The notes under the pieces were generated by a model, which saw only the letters and a list, made by a program, of their open reading frames with translations, was not told the origin of the DNA and did no database searches. From the NCBI GenBank assembly GCA_030645535.1, contig JAUSNM010000014.1:39477-103476 (forward strand): DNA of 64,000 nt, given 5' to 3'. The first letter of the stretch is position 1. Each line of letters begins with the position of its first letter. Source of the stretch: Gallionella sp. GTDB taxonomy: Bacteria > Pseudomonadota > Gammaproteobacteria > Burkholderiales > Gallionellaceae. Below are positions 19,433 through 26,389 of the stretch, in pieces. The position numbers and the translations under genes were made by a program.

Positions 19433-20617
19433 ATGCGCATTCGATCAGCCTGTTCAGTGCCGCAAGTGACCCAAGCCAAAAACTACTACTGGCGCATAGC
19501 CGGATTCTATTTTTTCTATTACGCCTTCATCGGGATGTTCGCACCCTATTGGAGCTTGTACCTTCAATCCATTCACTTTAACGCGGTCGAGATCGGCATT
19601 TTGATGTCGGTGCAACCGGTGATGCGCATGTTGGCACCCAACCTGTGGGGCTGGCTGGCAGACCATACCGGTCGTCGCCTGCTGGTGATTCAGGTCGCAG
19701 CAACGCTGAGCGCCGTTTTTTACCTCGGTGTATTTATGACCACCAGCTTCTGGGGGATGTTGCTGGTGCTGGGGTTGATGAGCTTCTTCTGGAGCGCTTC
19801 GATGCCGCTGGTCGAAGCGACCACGCTCAGTTATCTGGGCCAATATACCGGGCGCTACGGTCGTCTGCGTTCCTGGGGTTCGGTCGGGTTTATTATTTCA
19901 GTGGTGGGCTTAGGCTACGCATTCGACTATATCGCCATCGCATGGTTGTTGTGGGCCGGCTTGATCTGCGAACTGGGTATTCTGATTTTCTCGCGGCAGT
20001 TGCCCGCGACAAAGGTATTGCCGCATCACACCGATCAGCAGTCCATCAGGCAAATCCTTTTGAAACCTTCCGTGCTGACGTTATTCGGTGCATGCTTTCT
20101 GATGTCCGCCGCACATGGCCCTTATTACACTTTTTTCTCCATCTATCTGGTCGAGCACGGTTACTCTAAAGGCGCGGTGGGCGGCTTGTGGGCGCTCGGG
20201 GTCATCTGTGAAATCGCCGTATTTTTCCTGATGCCAAGGCTGGTGCAGCGTTACGGTTTTACTCGCATCCTGATAGCCAGCTTCAGTCTCGCGGTGGTGC
20301 GTTTCATGATGATAGGCTGGTACGTTGATTTTCTGTTGCTGCTGTTATTAGCCCAGGTGCTGCACGCCGCCACCTTCGGCGCGTATCACGCAGCTTCTGT
20401 GGGGCTGGTGCATGAGTTATTTCAGGGGCGGCACCAATCCAGAGGGCAGGCTACGTTCGGCAGTCTGACCTACGGCGCCGGCGGCATGTTGGGCGGGCTG
20501 ATCAGCGGGCCGATATGGCAATACTACGGCGCGAGCGCGCTGTATTCATGCAGTGCAGGCATGGCGCTGCTGGGTTTGTTGCTGATGATGTGGCGGCCGC
20601 GCAGCTCTGATCGATAA
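19433..20617 (+). CDS. MFS transporter (HcaT/nucleoside-symporter-like)
   Basis: A 394-residue inner-membrane permease with about 12 predicted hydrophobic spans. The first helix region YYWRIAGFYFFYYAFIGMFAPYWSLYL and the loop WGWLADHTGRR match the MFS_1-like group that includes HcaT and LacY relatives. The substrate cannot be told from sequence. It is divergent from grpE. The ATG at 19433 lacks a clear ribosome-binding site, and GTG codons at 19457 or 19466 are possible starts. Confidence 0.85.
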   Translation: MRIRSACSVPQVTQAKNYYWRIAGFYFFYYAFIGMFAPYWSLYLQSIHFNAVEIGILMSVQPVMRMLAPNLWGWLADHTGRRLLVIQVAATLSAVFYLGVFMTTSFWGMLLVLGLMSFFWSASMPLVEATTLSYLGQYTGRYGRLRSWGSVGFIISVVGLGYAFDYIAIAWLLWAGLICELGILIFSRQLPATKVLPHHTDQQSIRQILLKPSVLTLFGACFLMSAAHGPYYTFFSIYLVEHGYSKGAVGGLWALGVICEIAVFFLMPRLVQRYGFTRILIASFSLAVVRFMMIGWYVDFLLLLLLAQVLHAATFGAYHAASVGLVHELFQGRHQSRGQATFGSLTYGAGGMLGGLISGPIWQYYGASALYSCSAGMALLGLLLMMWRPRSSDR

Positions 20618-20629
20618 GGGGCCGGCCGG

Positions 20630-22090
20630 TCAGAACGGCAGTTGCAGGTGCGGCGCGGCTTGTCGGAAAATTCTGCGGAAGTCGTCCTGAATGCGGATCA
20701 GGGCAATCTCGCTGTCGGCTTCGAAGCGCAGCACGATGGCAGGCGTGGTGTTGGACGGACGTGCCAGACCAAAGCCATCGCTATATTCCACCCGCAAGCC
20801 ATCCAGCGTGATGATTTCAATCGCATCGGTAAAGTCTGCCGTATCCCTCATCTGTGCCAGCAGCGCATGGTTTTCACCCTCCGCAGTGCGGATGTGCAAC
20901 TCAGGCGTGCAGAACGCATCCGGCAAGGCGTTGAGCGTGTCGCCCGGATCGGCAACACGGCTTAAAATTTCCAGCAGCCTTGCGCCTGCATAAAGCCCGT
21001 CGTCGAAACCATACCAGCGCTCCTTGAAAAACACGTGACCGGTCATTTCTCCTGCCAGCAACGCGCCGGTCTCTTTCATCTTTGCCTTGATCAGCGAATG
21101 GCCTGTCTTCCAGATGGTCGGTATGCCGCCGTGCTGTCGTATCCAGCCGAACAGGTGGCGCGTGGATTTAATATCGAAGATGATCTCCGCGCCCGGATTG
21201 CGGCTCAGCACATCGGCGGCGAACAGCATCAGCTGACGATCCGGATAGATGATCTTGCCATCTTTGGTTACCACGCCCAGCCGGTCGCCATCGCCATCGT
21301 AAGCCAGGCCGATTTCGCTGTCGTTGTCGCGCAGGGCGGCGATCAGGTCTTGCAAGTTGCGCGGGTCAGATGGATCAGGATGATGGTTGGGAAAATGCCC
21401 GTCCACCTCGCAATACAACTCATGTACGGTGCAACCGAGCTGGCGATACAGATCGGCGACATACGCCCCCGCCACGCCGTTGCCGCAATCCACCGTGACG
21501 CGCATGGCACGCGCAAGTTTAACGTCCGAGACGATGCGCGCCATATAAGCCTGGCTGATGTCCTGTTGCGAGTAGCTGCCTGCGCCGTGTGACAAGTCGT
21601 TCTGTTCGATGCGCATACGCAGCGACTGGATGCTGTCGCCGAACAGCGTCTCGCCATCCAGCACGATCTTCAGTCCGTTGTAATCCGGCGGGTTGTGGCT
21701 GCCGGTGAGCATCACGGCGCAGCGGGTATTCAGTTCGAATGCGGCGAAATACACCATCGGGGTTGCGACACAGCCCACGTCGATCACGTCAGTGCCGCTT
21801 TTCCGGATGCCGCGCGCCAGGGCTGCGATCAGCTCCGGACCTGACAAACGACCATCCCGGCCGATTGCAATGGCGCGCTGGCCGCGCTGGATCGCTTCCG
21901 AACCGATGGCATGACCGATGGCTTCGACGACTTCGGGTGTCAGTGTTTTTCCGACGATGCCGCGTATGTCATACGCCTTGAAGATTTCGTTAACGGGAAG
22001 TTCGCGCCGCGAATCGTTTGCTCCCTCGCCCGTAAGGCGGGAGAGGGTTGGGGAGAGGGAGTGGGTATGCCCGCCGGGTGGATTTTGCAT
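20630..22090 (-). CDS. Phosphomannomutase/phosphoglucomutase
   Basis: Interconverts hexose 1- and 6-phosphates for polysaccharide and LPS precursors. The phosphoserine loop is TGSHNPPDYNG, the metal loop is YDGDGDRLG, and a sugar-binding GEMTGHVFF segment is present. These identify the AlgC/ManB type. Homology starts at NEIFKAYDIRGIVG. Upstream of that, the frame reads through a REP-like palindrome to an ATG at 22090 that overlaps the stop of the heptosyltransferase gene (TGATG). From this ATG the protein is 486 residues, about 32 of them REP-derived. The frame stays open further upstream, but that part lies inside waaF and is ignored. Confidence 0.9.
   Translation of the reverse strand: MQNPPGGHTHSLSPTLSRLTGEGANDSRRELPVNEIFKAYDIRGIVGKTLTPEVVEAIGHAIGSEAIQRGQRAIAIGRDGRLSGPELIAALARGIRKSGTDVIDVGCVATPMVYFAAFELNTRCAVMLTGSHNPPDYNGLKIVLDGETLFGDSIQSLRMRIEQNDLSHGAGSYSQQDISQAYMARIVSDVKLARAMRVTVDCGNGVAGAYVADLYRQLGCTVHELYCEVDGHFPNHHPDPSDPRNLQDLIAALRDNDSEIGLAYDGDGDRLGVVTKDGKIIYPDRQLMLFAADVLSRNPGAEIIFDIKSTRHLFGWIRQHGGIPTIWKTGHSLIKAKMKETGALLAGEMTGHVFFKERWYGFDDGLYAGARLLEILSRVADPGDTLNALPDAFCTPELHIRTAEGENHALLAQMRDTADFTDAIEIITLDGLRVEYSDGFGLARPSNTTPAIVLRFEADSEIALIRIQDDFRRIFRQAAPHLQLPF
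22021..22065. repeat. REP-like palindrome in the 5' end of the phosphomannomutase gene
   Basis: CTCCCTCGCCCG-loop-CGGGAGAGGG plus a TTGGGGAGAGGGAG tail. Read in the gene's frame it gives a SLSPTLSRLTGEG-type peptide before the conserved start. Confidence 0.85.
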
Positions 22091-23100
22091 CAGGGGATGA
22101 CCTGCTGAATTTTTTCCCACACCCGATCCGGGGTCAGGTGGTTCATGCAATTGAAATGTCCCAGCGGACACTCGCGCTTGAAGCAGGGGCTGCACTCGAT
22201 GTCGAGCTTGACGACTGTGGCTTCTTTCGAGAGCGGCGGGGTGAATTGAGGGCTGCTGGAGCCGAACAGGGCCAGCATCGGACGATCGAGCGCGGCAGCC
22301 AGGTGCATCAGGCCTGAATCGTTGCTGATGACAAGCTGAGCACAGGATAAGAGGGCGATGGCGTCGGTAAGATCGGTGCTGCCGCACAGGTTGCGAGTTG
22401 ACTGATTACCGAGGGCGACGATTGTTTCCGCGACCTCGCGATCTTTTGCCGATCCGATCAGCCACACCGCATAACCTTCATCGTGCAGGCGCTGTGCGGT
22501 TTCGGCGAAATAGGCTACCGGCCAGCGTTTGGCAGGTCCATATTCCGCACCCGGACAGAATACAGCGACCGGCTGAGCAAGCGAAAGGCCGAGTTTCGCA
22601 AGCGTGGCGTCGATCTGTGCGCCTGATACAGTCAGTTTCGGGTTGGCCAGAGGGCGCGGGATTTGCCCGTCATGCGCCTCGGCCAGTTGGGCGAAGCGTT
22701 CCACCATCAGCGGCAAGACGGTCTTGTCGAGTTTGCGCGCATCGTTGAGCAGACCATAGCGCATCTCGCCGACAAAGCCGGTGCGTAGCGGGATGCGTGC
22801 AAAAAATGGAATCAGTGCAGATTTGAGCGAATTGGGCAACACGATGGCCTGATCGTATTGCGCCGCACGCAAGTCAACGCCCAGTCGATAGCGCCCTTTG
22901 ATATTTAACTCGCCGTGCGGGAAGGGATTGACGATGGCTTCATGTACTTCCGGCAGGGCGCGCAGCAGGCCCGCCGTCCAGGAAGGTGCGAGTACATCGA
23001 TCAGACAGTCCGGATGGCGCTGCTTGAGACGCATCAGCATCGGCTGCATCAGCATGCAATCGCCAACCCAGCTGGGCCCGATGACTAGAATTTTTTTCAT
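22090..23100 (-). CDS. waaF: Heptosyltransferase II (GT9)
   Basis: Adds the second heptose to the LPS inner core at the cytoplasmic face of the inner membrane. It begins MKKILVIGPSWVGDCMLMQP, the GT9 start, and has FCPGAEYGPAKRWP and ISNDSGLMHLAAAL in the nucleotide-sugar-binding half. The C-terminal CSPCFKRECPLGHFNCM segment is typical of WaaF. At 336 residues it is normal. It is followed by the mutase gene with a 1-base overlap. Confidence 0.93.
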   Translation of the reverse strand: MKKILVIGPSWVGDCMLMQPMLMRLKQRHPDCLIDVLAPSWTAGLLRALPEVHEAIVNPFPHGELNIKGRYRLGVDLRAAQYDQAIVLPNSLKSALIPFFARIPLRTGFVGEMRYGLLNDARKLDKTVLPLMVERFAQLAEAHDGQIPRPLANPKLTVSGAQIDATLAKLGLSLAQPVAVFCPGAEYGPAKRWPVAYFAETAQRLHDEGYAVWLIGSAKDREVAETIVALGNQSTRNLCGSTDLTDAIALLSCAQLVISNDSGLMHLAAALDRPMLALFGSSSPQFTPPLSKEATVVKLDIECSPCFKRECPLGHFNCMNHLTPDRVWEKIQQVIP

Positions 23101-23118
23101 TCAACCTTCCTGTTCAAG

Positions 23119-23160
23119 CTCCCCTCCCACGTTAGCGGGGGAGGGGGTGGGGGAGAGGGT
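23119..23160. repeat. REP-like palindrome between waaF and the zinc-finger gene
   Basis: CTCCCCTCCCAC-loop-GCGGGGGAGGGGG with a GTGGGGGAGAGGG tail. It ends exactly at the stop codon of the zinc-finger gene. Confidence 0.8.
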
Positions 23161-23355
23161 CTAGTGATGTCCCTTAGGCAGTTCACCAGTTAGTTTGTAG
23201 AGTGTCCCGCAATACGGGCAATGCGCCTCGCCGTCGTTATTCAGGGCTAACCCAACCTTCGGGTGCGCGTTCCACAGGCTCGCATTCGGCATCGGGCAAG
23301 TCAGCGGCAGATCATGCGCGGTCACTTCAATTTGACGGTGTGTGATTTTGCTCAC
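23161..23355 (-). CDS. CHCC-type zinc-finger protein
   Basis: A small protein of 64 residues. LTCPMPNASLWNAHPKVGL and HCPYCGTLYKL give one Cys, one His and a CxxC pair, the zf-CHCC pattern known from a mitochondrial complex I subunit and its bacterial relatives. The frame is open to 23427, but GGAGA lies 6 bases before a GTG at 23355, where homology begins. It lies between waaF and ilvE, a frequent position in betaproteobacteria. Function unknown. Confidence 0.85.
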   Translation of the reverse strand: MSKITHRQIEVTAHDLPLTCPMPNASLWNAHPKVGLALNNDGEAHCPYCGTLYKLTGELPKGHH

Positions 23356-23488
23356 GGTGCATCTCCTTAAACGTAAAATACTTTTCATCCACGAAACGAT
23401 TCTTGCGGCGATATTGGCTAATGACAATAACCCGCAAAAACACTAAATTTCAGCTCGCGTCATTTCGTGGACAGCTGCGGTTTTCAGG

Positions 23489-24409
23489 TTAGACGTAGTC
23501 CAGCCAGTCGGTATGCAGCGGGTGCTTTCCTGCAACGCAATCGAAGAATGCCTGTTGCAACAGGGCCGTGACCGGGCCGCGTGAACCACAACCTATCGTG
23601 CGCTGATCGAGTTCGCGGATCGGCGTCACTTCGGCAGCCGTGCCGGTGAAGAAAGCCTCTTCTGCGCAGTAAATCTCGTCGCGGGTGATGCGTTTTTCAA
23701 TCACTTCGATGCCCATTTCCTTGGCCAGCGTGATGATGGAATCGCGCGTGATGCCTTCCAGGCACGAGGTCAGATCAGGCGTGTATAACTTGCCCTTCTT
23801 GACGATGAAAATGTTCTCGCCGGCGCCTTCAGCAACGTAACCATCCACGTCCAGCAACAGCGCTTCATCGTAGTTGTCGTTCGCAACTTCCTGGTGTGCA
23901 AGGATAGAATTGGCGTAAGTCGTCACCGACTTTGCGCGGCACATGTTCACATTGACATGGTGGCGGGTGAAGCTGGAAGTCTTGACGCGGATGCCTTTTT
24001 GCATGCCCTCGTCGCCCAGATAGGCGCCCCAGGGCCAGGCGGCGACCGCAACATGAGTGGACAGTGTCGTCGCGGCAATCCCCATCGCCTCAGATCCATA
24101 GAAACAGATCGGGCGGATGTAGCAGGATTCCAGCTTGTTGGCACGCACCACTTCGCGATGCGCTTCCATGATCGTTTCCTTGTCGAACGGCATTTTCATC
24201 TGGAAGATGTGCGCCGAATTGAACAAGCGGTCGGTGTGCTCCTGCAGACGGAAAATCGCCGTGCCCTCCGCTGCCTTGTAGGCGCGCAAGCCTTCAAATA
24301 CGCCCATGCCATAGTGCAGGGTGTGGGTCAGTACATGGGTAGTAGCATCGCGCCAGGGCACAAGTTTACCGTCGTGCCAGATAAAACCGTCGCGGTCGGA
24401 CATGGACAT
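23489..24409 (-). CDS. ilvE: Branched-chain amino-acid aminotransferase
   Basis: PLP enzyme for the last step of valine, leucine and isoleucine synthesis. It has HYGMGVFEGLRAY near residue 40, the catalytic-lysine region CRAKSVTTYANSILAHQEV, and EGAGENIFIVKKG. AAAGGAA precedes the ATG at 24409, giving 306 residues (E. coli has 309); the in-frame ATG further up is not preferred. Confidence 0.95.
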   Translation of the reverse strand: MSMSDRDGFIWHDGKLVPWRDATTHVLTHTLHYGMGVFEGLRAYKAAEGTAIFRLQEHTDRLFNSAHIFQMKMPFDKETIMEAHREVVRANKLESCYIRPICFYGSEAMGIAATTLSTHVAVAAWPWGAYLGDEGMQKGIRVKTSSFTRHHVNVNMCRAKSVTTYANSILAHQEVANDNYDEALLLDVDGYVAEGAGENIFIVKKGKLYTPDLTSCLEGITRDSIITLAKEMGIEVIEKRITRDEIYCAEEAFFTGTAAEVTPIRELDQRTIGCGSRGPVTALLQQAFFDCVAGKHPLHTDWLDYV

Positions 24410-24512
24410 ATTCGAATTCCTTTGATGAGTCAGTTGCAAAGCATGGATTCTAGCAGCCTGTCGAACTTTTTGCAGCGACAGACTGCGTGTTTATAAGCGA
24501 TTTTATGAAGGG

Positions 24513-24537
24513 TATGTCGCAATTAACTGTTGATAGC
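24513..24537 (+). repeat. Solo copy of the MITE terminal repeat
   Basis: A 25-base sequence identical to the left terminus of the MITE-like element at 14682-14706, flanked by unrelated DNA. No matching right end is visible nearby. It lies in the gene-free stretch 24410-24771. Confidence 0.75.
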
Positions 24538-24579
24538 CTTACAACTATTTGTATCTTTTAAAAATGATCTATACGCTTT

Positions 24580-24606
24580 GTCATTCCCGCAAAGGCGGGA
24601 ATACAG
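24580..24606. repeat. REP-like palindrome of a second type
   Basis: GTCATTCCCGC-AAAG-GCGGGAAT hairpin, the widespread proteobacterial 'CATTCCCGC' repeat. Apart from this and the solo MITE end, the region 24410-24771 shows no convincing gene; it may hold the frameshifted tail of the next gene. Confidence 0.8.
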
Positions 24607-24771
24607 TGATCACCTCGCGAAGTGACATGGCAAAGCGTACTTGCAAATTCAAGTCCGGGTTGCCTGCCATCAGCAATGTCTGTCAGAAAATGTTGGAAAG
24701 TTAGAGCAGGCGCCGTTGCTGCTTCTTCACGGTTTTGCTGGTGTTCTTCGATGCGCTCTATGGTATCTGAA

Positions 24772-25683
24772 TCAGGTCTTGTTCTTTCTTGTGGTGCGCG
24801 GGGGTGACTTTGGCGTTCCGACCGGACTGTAGGTCGGCGCAGTGTAGGATAAACATGCCATCTCCACGCCTTTCGGGTCAAGCAGGTGTAGTGTGTCACC
24901 GCCGTTATTCCATACCGCCTGGCGACGCCCCCAGTAAAGGTTGCCGGCATTGTCTTTGCCACGCCCTGTCCATACTTGAACCGATGCGCCAGGTGCAAGA
25001 CTGAAGGGCGGGAAGACGTAGCGGTGGGGGCTGCGGCGGGCGTCATCTTGCAGGATATGTCCGGTGAGTGGTAGCGGCAGGCGGCTTTCGTTGGTCAGCA
25101 GGACATGCTCACCAGCCAGATCCACACCTGCGGGGTTGTATACCACGCTCAGTCTGATTGCCGAACCGTCAGGGCGGGCGAGACGGATATGCAGAAAACC
25201 ATCCAGTCGGAAAACCAGCTTTCCTTCATACCATGCACCGTTCGGCATTTCACGGTAGTAGGTCTCGCCGCTCTGGGGTGCGGCGACGAAGTCGGCGAAA
25301 CGCAGTTCTACACCTGTTTCAGGCAGGCCTGCCAGCAGGGGCGGCGGCAGAGTCTGGAGGGCTGTCAGGACAGGCGGCGTAGTGACGGCGCACATATCCA
25401 GCAGCAATTCATAGGCCGGGCTGATGCAAGTAATTTCCACATCAATGTGAACCGGGCGTTCCTCGGCATAGCCGCGCCCCACTGTCAGTGGCCGTCGGGT
25501 TATCCTGCCGCCGTCCTGACCTGCGCCGCCCATGTCCAGGAAGCGGGTCGCGTGAATGAATAACTCGGGTTTCAGGCCGGTGGAGGTGCGAATGACGGGC
25601 GGGCCGCGCCATATCGTGGCCATGTTGCCGACAACGGCGTGCAGGGCCGCTTCCAGATGGGTTTCGATGTCTCCGAGGCGCAT
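24772..25683 (-). CDS. Tail-associated protein with C-terminal lamin-tail domain
   Basis: A 303-residue protein. The first 100 or so residues (MRLGDIETHLEAALHAVV...) resemble the N-terminal domain of Pvc16/DUF4255-type proteins of contractile injection systems; this is a weak call. Residues from about 178 to 285 read as a lamin-tail domain: NPAGVDLAGEHVLLTNES, then FPPFSLAPGASVQVWTG and NNGGDTLHLLDPKG, a beta-sandwich found in secreted or surface proteins. It follows the tail-tube gene by 16 bp on the same strand. The C-terminus is Pro/Thr/Lys-rich; another frame continues past the stop for about 50 codons, so a frameshift is possible. Confidence 0.6.
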   Translation of the reverse strand: MRLGDIETHLEAALHAVVGNMATIWRGPPVIRTSTGLKPELFIHATRFLDMGGAGQDGGRITRRPLTVGRGYAEERPVHIDVEITCISPAYELLLDMCAVTTPPVLTALQTLPPPLLAGLPETGVELRFADFVAAPQSGETYYREMPNGAWYEGKLVFRLDGFLHIRLARPDGSAIRLSVVYNPAGVDLAGEHVLLTNESRLPLPLTGHILQDDARRSPHRYVFPPFSLAPGASVQVWTGRGKDNAGNLYWGRRQAVWNNGGDTLHLLDPKGVEMACLSYTAPTYSPVGTPKSPPRTTRKNKT

Positions 25684-25699
25684 GGTAGTGGCCTGGACT

Positions 25700-26131
25700 T
25701 CAGGCCTGCTCGATCTTCTCGACGACGATCTCCAACTCCTCCACCAACGAGTCGGCGGTAATGGCGTTCATCACAAAATTCTTCCAGCGACAGGGCCAGG
25801 CCTCAAAGAAGTTGTAACGCACCTCCTCCTGCATGCTTTCGTCCAGAACGATGAGGGAGCCGGACCTTCGCTCTATCTTTCCGTCAATAACGGTCTTGTA
25901 CCATTTCCATAATTCATCTGAATTTACATAACCGCGTTTGAGAACGATGTTGGAATAGGTGGTACGTCCTGGTCGCTTGTGCACGATCATGTCGTCACCG
26001 TCGGCAAAGGTGATCACGTCGGTCTGCACCTGCATGCCGTCCATAGCGGTAAATGAGCCTTGAGTGACACCTTCGATTTCGATGCGGAATTGCCCGCTAC
26101 TCAGATAATCCTTCTGTCTGCGGTTGGACAT
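25700..26131 (-). CDS. Contractile-tail tube protein (gp19/Pvc1-like)
   Basis: A 143-residue protein of the T4 gp19-like tail-tube family, used in phage tails and extracellular contractile injection systems. It shows the ordered landmarks FRIEIEGVTQGSF, HKRPGRTTYSNIVLKRG, LWKWYKTVIDG and the closing AWPCRWKN...VEELEIVVEKI. GGAGAA precedes the ATG. No sheath, baseplate, spike or AAA+ gene lies in the window, so it is an orphan here. The region 26209-26295 upstream is conserved with that of the 954-residue hydrolase gene. Confidence 0.8.
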   Translation of the reverse strand: MSNRRQKDYLSSGQFRIEIEGVTQGSFTAMDGMQVQTDVITFADGDDMIVHKRPGRTTYSNIVLKRGYVNSDELWKWYKTVIDGKIERRSGSLIVLDESMQEEVRYNFFEAWPCRWKNFVMNAITADSLVEELEIVVEKIEQA

Positions 26132-26208
26132 GGTTATTCTCCTCTATCGTTTATGTGCATAAATAACTGGCAGGATAATAAATAATCAGAGGCCGAAAAC
26201 AATTTAAT

Positions 26209-26295
26209 TCGCCCTCCGTTATTGTCTGGCACACTAGCTGTTCACAGAGCAACGGTCAATATGCCAAACAGCCTATGTATATGTGCCTAAGGACG
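26209..26295 (-). promoter_or_regulatory. Conserved promoter block of the tail-tube operon
   Basis: About 75 bases resembling 45653-45738, with an exact 17-base core (26253-26269). On the minus strand a -35 TTGACC (26254-26259) and a -10 TAGTGT (26231-26236) are 17 bases apart. A conserved TTTGGCATA lies just upstream of the -35 and could be an activator site. The core lies about 122 bases before the ATG. Confidence 0.6.
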
Positions 26296-26389
26296 TGCTG
26301 ATTTAATCCATTTGTGGTTAAGCAGTGACTTTGGTCAAGTCGCTGCTTGCCGGTGCGAACGGGTGATTTATTCGGCGTTTCCCAAATAG

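Noticed and set aside
22091..22387. Upstream extension of the phosphomannomutase frame
   Set aside because: It lies wholly inside waaF in another frame; the ATG at 22090 is the last plausible upstream start.
24558..25046. 162-codon minus-strand frame overlapping the lamin-tail gene
   Set aside because: Most of it overlaps the better-supported gene in another frame and its end is a REP-derived peptide; only a frameshifted tail remains possible.
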